A stretch of 32,987 nt of DNA from Bacteroidales bacterium (GCA_027858955.1 JAQIBR010000147.1:1-32987), one strand, 5' to 3'. Shown: positions 22,385-31,245, numbered from the stretch's first letter. The notes: generated by a model not told the origin, from the sequence alone. A program made the numbers and translations.

Positions 22385-22990
22385 ATGCCACTTAATACTG
22401 TCACAAAAGAAGAAGTAAGCGTACAAACTACTAAAATATCAGAAGATGTTTTGATCAAAGGAATATTGAATAATGATTCAAAAGTCCTTCGCCAAATTTA
22501 TTCTGAGAACTTTGTAAAGATTAAAGTGATGGTATTAAATTTTAAGAATGTCCGTATTGATCCACAAGATGTTTTTCAGGAAGGTCTGACAAGAGCAGTT
22601 GTCAATGTCAGGCAAAATAAATTTAATGCACAAAGTAAATTTTCTACTTATCTATATAGCATTTGCCATAATATCTGTTTAAAAGAATATCAAAAACAGT
22701 ATAAAGAAAGTATTGTGATTAAGGAGTTAGATATTGAAGATGACTCAACTCAATACTTTGAACTACTTCAGTTTGTTCTAAAAATACGAGATCGACTGGA
22801 TGAAACTTGCAAGCAGATTATAGATTTGAGGTTTAATTTGAACGAAAATCAAAGCTCAACAAGATTTGAATATATATCTGAAAAACTCGGTATTATGGCC
22901 GACAATGCCCGACAAAGATTTAGAAGGTGCTTAAATAAATTAATTGAGCAAGTAAATGATCATCCAGGATACAAATCTTTATTTGAATAA
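22385..22990 (+). CDS. ECF-type sigma-70 family sigma factor
   Basis: The 201-residue protein has a sigma region 2 (about 40-105) with DPQDVFQEGLTRAVVNV and KFSTYLYSICHNICLKEYQK, matching the D-x-x-Q-E-x-x-x-x-x-x-x...F-x-x-W-L-x-x-I-x-x-N pattern (Y in place of W). Region 4 (about 135-195) includes LDETCKQIIDLRF and a helix-turn-helix YISEKLGIMADNARQRFRRCLNKL. No region 3 is present, as in ECF factors. It is the first gene of a tightly packed operon whose second gene, 2 bp later, encodes a one-TM putative anti-sigma factor. The following genes encode exported or lipid-anchored proteins, so the regulon is probably an envelope programme. I see no good -33/-7 consensus upstream, in line with possible self-directed transcription. 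Confidence 0.88.
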   Translation: MPLNTVTKEEVSVQTTKISEDVLIKGILNNDSKVLRQIYSENFVKIKVMVLNFKNVRIDPQDVFQEGLTRAVVNVRQNKFNAQSKFSTYLYSICHNICLKEYQKQYKESIVIKELDIEDDSTQYFELLQFVLKIRDRLDETCKQIIDLRFNLNENQSSTRFEYISEKLGIMADNARQRFRRCLNKLIEQVNDHPGYKSLFE

Positions 22991-22992
22991 CT

Positions 22993-23706
22993 ATGAGTAT
23001 AGATGATAAATTAAAGTGGATAGAAAAATATATCGATCATTCTTTGACTGATGATGAGCAGAAGGAATTTGAATCTATGCTCAAAGAAGACCTGGAGCTA
23101 TCCAAGTTACTCGAGCAGCAGATTAAATTGAACAAATTATGGAATGATGCTAAACTTTACAAAGAAACTAAATCTGAAGTAAATAATGCTCTACGTTTTC
23201 AAGCAAAGAAACATCTACAAATCAAAACGGTTTGGATTTATTCGTTAGCCGCAGTTATTCTCTTATTCATTGGGATAACGTCAGTTATACTTTTTACTGC
23301 TAAAAGGGATATTCCATCTGATCAGCATTATGCCGATACTCCTACTGGTGGTCAGGATTCCATTTCAATGACCGATTTTAAGCTTGATAAACCAGAAAGT
23401 AAAGCCACCTTTTCAAATATAAATACAAATAGAGGTATCGAGTTAATATACCCTGATAGCAACCAAAGAATCATATATCAGCAGCAAATCAGGTTTGTAT
23501 GGTATTCTGAAAATCATATCGAAAACATTGATACTCTTTTCATAAGATCACTTCCTAACGAAAAGGTGCTTATATTAAAGCCGATTTCTTTAAAAGAAAC
23601 ATCTTATATATTGGATAACAATACTTTAAAACCCGGTAAATATAGCTGGACTATAGGTAGAACAAGTAAAATCATAGAATTCTTAATTGAAAATAAAGAT
23701 GATTAA
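22993..23706 (+). CDS. Putative anti-sigma factor, single-pass membrane protein
   Basis: The 237-residue protein has an N-terminal acidic helical part, KLKWIEKYIDHSLTDDEQKEFESMLKEDLELSKLLEQQ (7-43). This resembles the cytosolic anti-sigma pattern (I-x-x-Y-L-x-G-x-L-x-x-x-E-x-x-x-F-E-x-x-L-x-x-D). One TM helix follows at about 80-102 (VWIYSLAAVILLFIGITSVILF), then a beta-rich periplasmic domain (about 145-235). That domain ends in LKPGKYSWTIGR, typical of an Ig/FN3-like fold. The gene starts 2 bp after the sigma factor stop, so coupling is likely. Its topology is right for sensing the periplasm and holding the sigma factor at the membrane. No zinc-binding H-x3-C-x2-C motif is seen. The anti-sigma role rests on topology and position rather than a clear family match. 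Confidence 0.7.
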   Translation: MSIDDKLKWIEKYIDHSLTDDEQKEFESMLKEDLELSKLLEQQIKLNKLWNDAKLYKETKSEVNNALRFQAKKHLQIKTVWIYSLAAVILLFIGITSVILFTAKRDIPSDQHYADTPTGGQDSISMTDFKLDKPESKATFSNINTNRGIELIYPDSNQRIIYQQQIRFVWYSENHIENIDTLFIRSLPNEKVLILKPISLKETSYILDNNTLKPGKYSWTIGRTSKIIEFLIENKDD

Positions 23707-25165
23707 AAGAAACATATTAATGCTGATTATTGGTATTGCTTTATTACCAAGTGCATATAGCCAGATCAATACTAATTCATTTGATAGCATATTTAATGCT
23801 TTTAAAAATGATATACAAACAGAATTTGACCAATTTAAAGCTGCTAATGATTCTGTGTTCGTCAGTTTTCTTCGTCAATCATGGGAAGAGTACGACTTGC
23901 TATTATCTGAAAGGCCACCATCCCGACCAAAACCCAAAACTCAACCTGTTGTTACTGACCTAGAAAAGAAAGCTATTGAATTGATCCCTGAAACTAAACC
24001 TGCCATTAATTTACATCCTCCGGATAAAGAACATTTTGAAAAAACAGATATTGACAATAAAAATATTTTCGATTTAGCAAAATACACTACAAAATTTGAA
24101 TTTAAATTCTATGGTACTGATATTGATTTTGATGCTCCAAAAGATAAGCTACAAATTATAAAAAAAGTCTCTAATACCGACATAGCAAAATTTTATGAAG
24201 ATGCTTCAAAATCGGATTTTTTCACTGCACTACTTCAACAGTCCATATTATATAAGCATATTTTAAAATTAAACGGTTGGGCATATCTCAAATTGTGTAA
24301 TGAGTTGTCGAAGGAGATTTATAGCGATAATAATATGCAGGTTTTAGCTTTATGGTATCTTATGGTTAATTCGGGTCATAAAGCAAAAGTTGCATATAAC
24401 AGTGATGAAATTTATTTGTTATGTGTTTATGATGCTCCTATTTTTAACGTTAACTACATTCCTATAAATAACGAACATTACTACCTCTATCTCAAAGATA
24501 ATTCAACACCTGATTTTAATACATTATTTACCTATAAGGAAAATCACCAGCAGCAAACCGAGTCCGTTTCATTATCTCTAAATCAAATCCCTGAATTTGA
24601 TCTTGATCTTTCAATAAAAAACATTAATTTTATGGGTCAAAAGATTGAAGCTCAGATTAACAATAACCTGATCAATTTTTACACCGACTATCCTGATTGC
24701 GCTTTAGAAATTACTCTTAATGCACCTTTGTCTGATATAGCTTTTCAAAGTCTTGATTCATTTCTTGCAAAAAAAATGAAGAATCTGGATGATAGAGAGA
24801 AACTTGATTTTCTGCTTGATTTTGTTCAACGCGCTTTTGAGTACAAAACGGATGAAGATCAATTCGGTAAAGAAAATTATTTATTTGCCGACGAAAGTTT
24901 GAATTACCCATACAGCGATTGCGAAGACAGAGTAGCTTTATTAGTACAACTCCTTAAAAAATATACAGATTTAATTTTTGTTGGATTAGATTTTCCCGAA
25001 CATATTTCTCTTGCAGTGCATTTAAATGAAGAAATTAACGGTGCTTTTATTGATGTTGATAATCTAAAATATTATGTATGCGATCCAACTTATATGGGAG
25101 CTAAGTGCGGAATGATAATGCCAGTATTTATAGGTGTAAATCCTAAAATAATAAACTTAAATTAA
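23699..25165 (+). CDS. Exported transglutaminase-like (Cys-His-Asp) protein
   Basis: From the ATG at 23699 the product has 488 residues and begins MIKRNILMLIIGIALLPSAYSQ, a clear signal peptide. The C-terminal part carries the transglutaminase-like triad: C408 in YPYSDCEDRVALLVQLL, H435 in FPEHISLAVHL, and D462 in YYVCDPTYMGA. This is the papain-like fold used by bacterial transglutaminase-like proteases and amidases. Residues ~60-390 are not recognised. The start overlaps the anti-sigma stop as ATGATTAA, so translation is coupled; an earlier in-frame ATG (23687) lies deeper in the upstream gene and would spoil the signal peptide less cleanly. It is a periplasmic or surface enzyme or, if inactive, a peptide-binding protein. 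It is placed between the anti-sigma gene and a DUF4384 gene. Confidence 0.8.
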   Translation: MIKRNILMLIIGIALLPSAYSQINTNSFDSIFNAFKNDIQTEFDQFKAANDSVFVSFLRQSWEEYDLLLSERPPSRPKPKTQPVVTDLEKKAIELIPETKPAINLHPPDKEHFEKTDIDNKNIFDLAKYTTKFEFKFYGTDIDFDAPKDKLQIIKKVSNTDIAKFYEDASKSDFFTALLQQSILYKHILKLNGWAYLKLCNELSKEIYSDNNMQVLALWYLMVNSGHKAKVAYNSDEIYLLCVYDAPIFNVNYIPINNEHYYLYLKDNSTPDFNTLFTYKENHQQQTESVSLSLNQIPEFDLDLSIKNINFMGQKIEAQINNNLINFYTDYPDCALEITLNAPLSDIAFQSLDSFLAKKMKNLDDREKLDFLLDFVQRAFEYKTDEDQFGKENYLFADESLNYPYSDCEDRVALLVQLLKKYTDLIFVGLDFPEHISLAVHLNEEINGAFIDVDNLKYYVCDPTYMGAKCGMIMPVFIGVNPKIINLN

Positions 25166-25169
25166 ACTT

Positions 25170-26075
25170 ATGAAGCCTTTGATAAAAATATTGTGTTTAT
25201 TTATTTTAGTGGCTTTATTTATGCCTTTAAGAAGTTATTCACAGAAAGTAAAAACTGCTAAAGGAATAGCAACTGTAAAAATAGAAGCTCATTTAACTAA
25301 GCTTGAAACAAGAAACAAAGCTATGCAACTTGCCATTATTAACGCTATTGAAAATGAATTTGGCACTTATGTTGAACAGGAAGCAGATATTACGATTGTC
25401 GATGGTAAAACATCTTTTAGCTTAATAGGTAGCACTAAAGTAAAAGGCGAATGGATAGAGACTATAAAAGAAAATTATACTGAAACATCACGGGAAATAA
25501 GAGAAAACGGAGAAACCAAAGTTGAGGTATATATAACTTGCGAAATAAAAGGCAAAGTTAGAGAAATCCTGCCCAAAGCAAGTTTAGAGTATGAATTATT
25601 AAATTGTCCGCAACTAGAATGCAGAACTAGAACTTTTCTTGTTAACGAACAACTCTATTTATATTTTAGAAGTCCTGTTGATGGTTATTTGTCTGTTTTT
25701 GTTGATGAAAGTACAATTATTAGGCGAATACTCCCCTATAGTTTTATGCCCGATATATACCAAAACGGAATTGAGATTAAGGCCGATAAAGAATATCTAT
25801 TTTTTAGTCCTAAACATAACAGCTTCTCTAACAGCGTAGTTGATGAAATGATACTCTATACTATAAAGAATGAAGAAAGAATTACATTGGTCCTGGCGTT
25901 TTCTGAAAAACCTTTTAAAAAACCTATATTAAATGAAATAGAAAAAGTGGGTGATTTAATATTACCAAAATCACTGTCCGCAAATAAATTTACTGAATGG
26001 TTAATCGATAACCGATCGACTGAAAATAGTTTTCAAGATTTGAATATTAATTTTCAAATTATTAATCCCAATTAA
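25170..26075 (+). CDS. Exported DUF4384-domain protein
   Basis: The 301-residue product has a signal peptide (MKPLIKILCLFILVALFMPLRSYSQ is split by its hydrophobic core, cleavage near residue 25). Residues ~28-135 look like an LPP20/FlgT N-terminal-type domain (KGIATVKIEAHLTKLETRNKAMQLAIINAIENEFG, with strands TSFSLIGSTKV and KVEVYITCEIKGKV). Residues ~150-240 fit DUF4384: QLYLYFRSPVDGYLSVFVDES, RRILPYSF and the K-A-D-K-E-Y-L-F-F end strand. DUF4384 is, from memory, often fused to or adjacent to caspase-family peptidases, and a caspase gene lies two genes downstream. It begins 4 bp after the transglutaminase-like gene. Likely it is a periplasmic or outer-membrane-associated accessory; no catalytic residues are evident. 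Confidence 0.75.
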   Translation: MKPLIKILCLFILVALFMPLRSYSQKVKTAKGIATVKIEAHLTKLETRNKAMQLAIINAIENEFGTYVEQEADITIVDGKTSFSLIGSTKVKGEWIETIKENYTETSREIRENGETKVEVYITCEIKGKVREILPKASLEYELLNCPQLECRTRTFLVNEQLYLYFRSPVDGYLSVFVDESTIIRRILPYSFMPDIYQNGIEIKADKEYLFFSPKHNSFSNSVVDEMILYTIKNEERITLVLAFSEKPFKKPILNEIEKVGDLILPKSLSANKFTEWLIDNRSTENSFQDLNINFQIINPN

Positions 26076-26085
26076 TTCATAAATC

Positions 26086-27729
26086 ATGAATAAGATGAAA
26101 GCCATCTTGATAATTAGTGCATTACTAATCGTATTTTTTTCGTGCCGGAAGACTCCTGAGAATCCGTCTGAGGGAAATAAAATAGAATTAGGTCAATCCG
26201 TTATCGATACTGTAGGTTATTTTAATAGTAAGATTATAACTACTATAACAGATTTAGGAGGCAATACTATCAGTCAACACGGACATTGCTGGAGCTTGAC
26301 TGAAAACCCGACAATAGATGACTTTAAAACTTCCAAAGGAACAATTAGCCAAGCCACAAGCTTTTATAGTGACCTGACATCACTTACACCAAATACAAAA
26401 TATTACATACGACCTTATCTTACTTATGCACGAGGCACTATATATGGAAGTCAACTTTCCATTACAACTTTACAAACAGAAAAACCCGTTGTTACAACAA
26501 AAGCGATAACAGGCATTACCCTTTACACAGCAATAAGTGGTGGTACTGTAACTTCAGATGGTGGATTAACGGTTACCCAAAGAGGTATTTGTTGGAGTAC
26601 AGAGCAGAATTTTGATTTAGCAACTAGTTTAAGTAGCACAAGCAATGGAACAGGTTTTGGAATCTATACTTCAAATATGCTCGACCTCCTTGCCGGTACA
26701 ACTTATTACGTTAAAGCGTATGCAACAAATGCAGCCGGAACAAGTTACGGACAAACTTTAAGTTTTACTACCACTCCTATTACAACACCTACAGTTACAA
26801 CAGCTGATATATCCAATATAACAACAACATCAGCAGAAAGCGGAGGAAATATTACTAGTGATGGAGGTTCATCAGTCACTGCGAGGGGTGTTTGTTGGAG
26901 TACGAACCAGAACCCAACAACTGCAGATAGCAAAACAACGGATGGAACTGGTACAGGAAGTTTCATAAGCTCTCTAGTAGGTTTAATACCGTGGACAACA
27001 TATTATGTTAGGGCTTATGCAACTAATGAAAAAGGTTCAAGTTACGGAGAATTAAATGAATTTGAAACATATGTAACTATTATTGATTCGCGAGATGGCC
27101 AAGTTTATAAAACTGTTGTAATAGGTAGCCAAATATGGTTTGCCGAAAACCTAAAATACTTACCTTCAGTTGTTGGTTATGGCACTGGTTCTGAAACAAC
27201 ACCCTATTATTTTGTTTACGGTTATGATGGCACTGTTGTATCCGATGCCAAGGCAACTTCAAATTACACTACTTATGGCGTATTGTACAACTGGATTGCA
27301 GCAATGAACTCTGCAGCAAGTAGTACATCAAACCCGAGTGGTGTACAAGGAGTATGCCCAAGTGGATGGCATTTGCCAAGTGATGATGAGTGGAAACAAA
27401 TGGAAATGTTTATTGGCATGAACCAAAGTACGGTTGATAACATAGGTTGGCGTGGTACAGACGAGGGTAGTAAACTCAAATCTACCAGCGGATGGTATGT
27501 TAATAGCGGTAATAATAGCAGTAGTTTTACAGCTCTCCCCGGAGGCTTCTTCAATGCCGGTGTGGGGTACTTCGACGGTCTTGGCAAATCTGGTTTCTGG
27601 TGGTCATCTAGTGAGAGCTCGAGTTCCATTGTCGTATGCCGAACCTTGAGCTATGACAAAGATGGCATATTTCTAGGCTTCAATGGCAAGACTCCAGGTT
27701 TCTCAGTCCGCTGCCTAAAAGACGACTGA
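26086..27729 (+). CDS. FISUMP-domain lipoprotein with FN3-like repeats, paralog 1
   Basis: This 547-residue surface lipoprotein has a lipobox with C20 (VFFSC) followed by R-K-T-P-E-N-P. Three ~95-residue FN3-like repeats follow (about 35-330), each containing a G-H/I/V-C-W-S segment (GHCWS, GICWS, GVCWS) and an ending like TYYVRAYATNEKGSSYG. From about residue 333 there is a FISUMP domain (Fibrobacter succinogenes major paralogous domain): DGQVYKTVVIGSQIWFAENLKYLP, GVLYNWIAAM, CPSGWHLPSDDEWKQME, SGFWWSSSESS and the C-terminal FSVRCLKD. The repeats suggest an extended stalk displaying a C-terminal module. It lies 10 bp after the DUF4384 gene. A second in-frame ATG (26095) is possible. Two paralogs follow downstream. 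Role: probably binding or adhesion; unproven. Confidence 0.87.
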   Translation: MNKMKAILIISALLIVFFSCRKTPENPSEGNKIELGQSVIDTVGYFNSKIITTITDLGGNTISQHGHCWSLTENPTIDDFKTSKGTISQATSFYSDLTSLTPNTKYYIRPYLTYARGTIYGSQLSITTLQTEKPVVTTKAITGITLYTAISGGTVTSDGGLTVTQRGICWSTEQNFDLATSLSSTSNGTGFGIYTSNMLDLLAGTTYYVKAYATNAAGTSYGQTLSFTTTPITTPTVTTADISNITTTSAESGGNITSDGGSSVTARGVCWSTNQNPTTADSKTTDGTGTGSFISSLVGLIPWTTYYVRAYATNEKGSSYGELNEFETYVTIIDSRDGQVYKTVVIGSQIWFAENLKYLPSVVGYGTGSETTPYYFVYGYDGTVVSDAKATSNYTTYGVLYNWIAAMNSAASSTSNPSGVQGVCPSGWHLPSDDEWKQMEMFIGMNQSTVDNIGWRGTDEGSKLKSTSGWYVNSGNNSSSFTALPGGFFNAGVGYFDGLGKSGFWWSSSESSSSIVVCRTLSYDKDGIFLGFNGKTPGFSVRCLKDD

Positions 27730-27803
27730 ATATATATATATCATATTTAAGGAAATGGCAAGCAGTCAAATAGAAACGGAAAAAACAACTTGTGAAAAAA
27801 CAG

Positions 27804-27811
27804 TAACTTTG
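27804..27811 (+). promoter_or_regulatory. Putative -7 box (TAACTTTG) of caspase gene
   Basis: TAACTTTG matches TAnnTTTG 23 bp before the caspase ATG in the 105-bp gap after the first FISUMP gene. No TTTG lies at the right spacing upstream. It is compatible with a secondary promoter inside the locus. Confidence 0.4.
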
Positions 27812-27834
27812 CAAGAAATAAACGCAAATGCCTT

Positions 27835-29595
27835 ATGAAAAATTTCATTACTATTATTTTATTGGTATTATTGTCAATAAGCGCCTTTCCACAAAAGATT
27901 ATATCAGGTAAAAGCCAACCCAAAAGATTTGTAATTAATCCTACTTTCGTAAGAGGTATTCCGCCTAACTTATATATAAGCATGGACTTTGTGGATCAGG
28001 ATAATGATGGTTTGCTTGAAGCCGAAGAATCGGCTATGTTAACCTTAACCATTACCAACAAAGGCAGCGGTAATGCGCAAGGCTTAAAAATCTTAGTAAA
28101 AGATAGTCAATCCGACCCGGCACTAATCATCAATGACGGCAGAAGCATCCCTTTTCTAGCTCCAAATAAAAGCATTGAAGTTAAAATCCCAATTACAGCC
28201 AAACGTGATATTAAAGAAGCTGAACATAAAATGGAAATTTCAGTTAGCGAACATTTTGGTTATAATGCTGATCCAGCATTTCTTATGCTAAATACTTTTG
28301 CATTTCAAGAACCGGAATTGGTATTTAGTGGTCTTGAGATTGTTGATATTGGTGAAGGAACAGGAGCTATTAAAGTAGATGGCCAACTTCAAGCGGGCGA
28401 AATGGTAAAAGCAAAGATAGTAGTGCAAAATATTGGTCAAAACATTGCTCCGAACACAATCTTTAGTGTTACATCCAATGATAATGATATTTACCTCGCC
28501 AATAATTCAGGCAAACTGGGTGATTTGGGTATTGGAGAAGTTAAAGAATTTTGGATAACCGTCAGTCCAAACAAAAGAGTTGCTAATGAAGGAAAATTAC
28601 CAATTTATCTAAGCTTAAAAAACGATTATGGAGTTGGTAATATGTACAATTTTAACTTACCCGTTCAGATGAATCAAAAACCGCCTGAGCCAAAAGTATT
28701 AGCTATTAAACCAAATGAAAATAAAATTAAAAACATTGCCAGATTTGAATATAACTCATCAAGAATTACGGCTAATATTGGAAATATAATTGACATTAAA
28801 CAAGTACCGCCATCAAAAACAATTAGAAAGGATGCTATTGCTATAATTATCGGTGTTGAGAAATATAAAAATTTTATCGATGCACCTTATGCTTCTAACG
28901 ATGCTCGCATCATAAAAGAATACTTTAAAAATGTACTTGGTATTAGTCAAGTGATTGCATATACCGATAAGCAAGTTACAGGTTTCTTTTTCGATGATAC
29001 ATTTAATCCATATTATGGTGAATTACAAAAAGCTATTATAAAAGGAAAAACAGAAGTGTTTGTGTTTTATTCCGGTCATGGAATGCCTTCAAAAGATGGA
29101 GATAAAATATTCCTTTTCCCTTATGATGGCAGAATAGAAGCTATTGAAACACAGGGATTTAATTTGAACAAATTTTATACTGATTTGGATGCTTTGGATG
29201 CAAAAAATGTGACAATATTTATTGATGCCTGTTTTAGTGGAGTTTCAAGAGCTTCCGAGAATTACAAGATAGAAAATCTGATTTCGATGAAGGGAGTGGC
29301 GATAAAACCTAAAATTACTCAACCATGGGAATCCAATCCAAATTTTACTGTATTTTCTTCTTCTGCATTCGATCAAACCTCACTGGGTTTTGATGATTCC
29401 GAAACAGGATTGTTTACTTATTCTTTATGTGCAGGATTACAAGGTAAAGCTGATGAAAATGGCGATAAAAAAATTACATCGGGCGAATTGGCAGACTATG
29501 TTCAAAAAAAGGTGAAAGAATTATCAGTGAAAATTCACGGATTGCAAACACCACAATTTAACGGAAATCGTAATATTGTTTTAGGAGAATATTAA
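27835..29595 (+). CDS. Exported caspase-family (C14/metacaspase-like) protease
   Basis: The 586-residue protein has a signal peptide (MKNFITIILLVLLSISAFPQ). Residues ~40-280 are beta-rich, of CARDB/Ig-like appearance (MLTLTITNKGSGNAQGLKI, MVKAKIVVQNIGQNIAP). The caspase domain spans ~333-586: KDAIAIIIGVEKYKNF opens it, the catalytic His is H415 in FVFYSGHGMP, and the nucleophile is C466 in IFIDACFSG, the metacaspase-type D-A-C-F-S-G motif. The dyad is intact. Two EF-hand-like loops, DQDNDGLLEAEE (54-65) and DENGDKKITSGE (~540-551), suggest Ca2+ binding, which activates many metacaspases. The export signal places the protease in the periplasm or outside, unlike most cytosolic bacterial caspases. 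It is followed 16 bp later by a barrel protein. Substrates are unknown. Confidence 0.88.
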   Translation: MKNFITIILLVLLSISAFPQKIISGKSQPKRFVINPTFVRGIPPNLYISMDFVDQDNDGLLEAEESAMLTLTITNKGSGNAQGLKILVKDSQSDPALIINDGRSIPFLAPNKSIEVKIPITAKRDIKEAEHKMEISVSEHFGYNADPAFLMLNTFAFQEPELVFSGLEIVDIGEGTGAIKVDGQLQAGEMVKAKIVVQNIGQNIAPNTIFSVTSNDNDIYLANNSGKLGDLGIGEVKEFWITVSPNKRVANEGKLPIYLSLKNDYGVGNMYNFNLPVQMNQKPPEPKVLAIKPNENKIKNIARFEYNSSRITANIGNIIDIKQVPPSKTIRKDAIAIIIGVEKYKNFIDAPYASNDARIIKEYFKNVLGISQVIAYTDKQVTGFFFDDTFNPYYGELQKAIIKGKTEVFVFYSGHGMPSKDGDKIFLFPYDGRIEAIETQGFNLNKFYTDLDALDAKNVTIFIDACFSGVSRASENYKIENLISMKGVAIKPKITQPWESNPNFTVFSSSAFDQTSLGFDDSETGLFTYSLCAGLQGKADENGDKKITSGELADYVQKKVKELSVKIHGLQTPQFNGNRNIVLGEY

Positions 29596-29611
29596 TTCAA
29601 ATTATAATCAC

Positions 29612-30445
29612 ATGAAAAAATTAATTGCATTTGTTCTTCTTGCTATAATCTTCACGACTAGCTATGGGCAGTCTGTTAAAGTAAAAAACTCTAGATTTTT
29701 AGATAATAAAATTTATGTTGATTACAATATAACAGGTACAAAGTATTATCAAACTATTACAGTTTATCTCTATGTCAGCCGTGATCGAGGACAAACTTTT
29801 GAAGGACCTATGGAACAAGTAAGTGGAGATATTGGTAATATAAATAAGGGTGGAAATCATACAATAATTTGGGATTTCTTAAAAGAAATGCCTTTTACGG
29901 ATGAAGAGCTAGTATTTGATGTCAGGATAAAAGTGAATGAAGAGGCAAGAAAGAGAAAATATTATTTGTCTTATGTTGGTAATCTTTCTTCACCAATTGG
30001 CTTTAGAGTTGGTCTTATCAATAAAATAGGATTTTATATTGAAGGAAGAATGTCTTTACCACCAACGGATGCAATTAGCTATAATTATAATGGACGGCTA
30101 TATGATTACGATAAAAACGGATATTATCAGTTTACAGGTGCGAATCAAATTGAAGCGAAAACTATTTTGTTAGGGATCAATACGCAGATTTCACGGAATT
30201 CATTTTTATATTTTGCTGCTGGCTATGGAATAGATTTTTATAAACTTGAAATCGATGAATTTAATTACAATGATAATTCATTGGAGGGAAGTTCATGGAT
30301 CAAAGATGAAACCCAATCATACTCCGGAGTTGAAATAGATGCAGGTTTAATGCTACGCTTTGGAAGTATTGTTTTATCTGCAGGTGGAAGTATAATCAAT
30401 TTTGAACAACCCAACTTTACATTAGGGTTGGGGTTTAATCTATAA
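29612..30445 (+). CDS. Exported beta-rich protein, probable outer-membrane barrel
   Basis: The 277-residue product has a signal peptide (MKKLIAFVLLAIIFTTSYGQ). An N-terminal Ig-like strand region (SVKVKNSRFLDNKIYVDYNI...GGNHTIIWDFLKE, about 20-110) is followed by about 140 residues of alternating hydrophobic/aromatic strands. The C-terminus ends GSIVLSAGGSI...FTLGLGFNL, the usual aromatic or hydrophobic-ending strand of Bacteroidetes outer-membrane barrels. This N-terminal module is, from memory, common in Bacteroidetes proteins next to FISUMP or formylglycine-type genes. It begins 16 bp after the caspase, so the two are probably cotranscribed; it may anchor or present the protease at the outer membrane. 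No enzymatic motif is seen. I do not recognise a named family. Confidence 0.7.
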   Translation: MKKLIAFVLLAIIFTTSYGQSVKVKNSRFLDNKIYVDYNITGTKYYQTITVYLYVSRDRGQTFEGPMEQVSGDIGNINKGGNHTIIWDFLKEMPFTDEELVFDVRIKVNEEARKRKYYLSYVGNLSSPIGFRVGLINKIGFYIEGRMSLPPTDAISYNYNGRLYDYDKNGYYQFTGANQIEAKTILLGINTQISRNSFLYFAAGYGIDFYKLEIDEFNYNDNSLEGSSWIKDETQSYSGVEIDAGLMLRFGSIVLSAGGSIINFEQPNFTLGLGFNL

Positions 30446-30448
30446 AAG

Positions 30449-30473
30449 GATTGTTGTAAAATATTAAACAATC
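30449..30473 (+). terminator. Weak hairpin after barrel gene
   Basis: GATTGTT (30449-30455) and AACAATC (30467-30473) form a perfect 7-bp AT-rich stem around an 11-nt loop, followed by TTATATA. It could end the caspase-barrel transcript, but the T tract is poor. Nothing else is seen in this 106-bp gap. Confidence 0.4.
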
Positions 30474-30551
30474 TTATATAGAAAAATAGCTTATTGTCAC
30501 AAATCACAGATAATAGGTACAAACAATTAAAATCACTTAAAAATAGAAATC

Positions 30552-31199
30552 ATGAAAAAGACAATTTTTACCTTAATCGCATTTTTTACATTATCTCTTA
30601 TTAATCCTTTATCAGCTCAACAATCAGATAAAGATCTTACCAGATCTATTAGAAAAAATGCGGTAAGAGAAGCCAGGAAACAGGCGAGAAAGTACAAAAG
30701 AGACGACTATTACGTTGCTCTAGGAGCTTTACCTATGGATAAGCAATTGGAACAAGCGTGGAAGTACCAGTTGATGACTGAAGATGATGGATTTCCATCG
30801 TATATTGTAGCTACTGGAAACTCTGTAGCAGAAACACAGATTGCAGCCAAACTTCAAGCAACTGAGGTTGCCAAACTTGAACTTGCAGGAACTATTGCTA
30901 CCAATGTAGCTGCTTTAATTGAGACCAATATTGCAAACCAGCAATTAAATACAGAAGAAGCCGCTTCGGTAACAAAAACAGTTGCGGCAGCAAAGAATAT
31001 AATAGCTCAACGAATAGGCCGTGTAATAACTATGGTTGAGATGTATAAAAAAATTGGATCCAATGTAGAAGCCAATGTTCGCTTAGCATACAATAGCCAA
31101 ATGGCAAATGAAATAGCCAAGAAAGTAATCCGCAAGGAATTGGAAGAACAAACCGATTTAATGCAAGACAAACTTGAAAAACTAATGGATTTCAAATAG
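30552..31199 (+). CDS. Exported LPP20-like helical protein
   Basis: The 215-residue product starts MKKTIFTLIAFFTLSLINPLSAQQ, a signal peptide. The mature part is mostly helical and basic at first (RKNAVREARKQARKYKRDDYYV). Then comes AETQIAAKLQATEVAKLELAGTIATNVAALIET, whose A-x-x-x-A-K-L-E-L-A-x-x-I pattern resembles the LPP20/FlgT-N type fold, and VEANVRLAYN, a likely strand. It ends in a charged helix (LMQDKLEKLMDFK). No lipobox Cys is present after the signal. The same fold type seems to occur in the N-terminal part of the DUF4384 protein upstream. It stands between the barrel gene and the second FISUMP gene, with a terminator directly after it. Its role is unknown. Confidence 0.65.
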   Translation: MKKTIFTLIAFFTLSLINPLSAQQSDKDLTRSIRKNAVREARKQARKYKRDDYYVALGALPMDKQLEQAWKYQLMTEDDGFPSYIVATGNSVAETQIAAKLQATEVAKLELAGTIATNVAALIETNIANQQLNTEEAASVTKTVAAAKNIIAQRIGRVITMVEMYKKIGSNVEANVRLAYNSQMANEIAKKVIRKELEEQTDLMQDKLEKLMDFK

Positions 31200-31213
31200 A
31201 TGATTATTATAAA

Positions 31214-31245
31214 GGCAAGATTTCAATTTGAGGTCTTGTCTTTTT
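31214..31245 (+). terminator. Terminator after LPP20-like gene
   Basis: GGCAAGA (31214-31220) and TCTTGTC (31234-31240) form a 7-bp stem with one G-U pair and a 13-nt loop, followed by TTTTTCCTTTT. It lies 15 bp after the stop codon and 56 bp before the next start. Confidence 0.78.
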
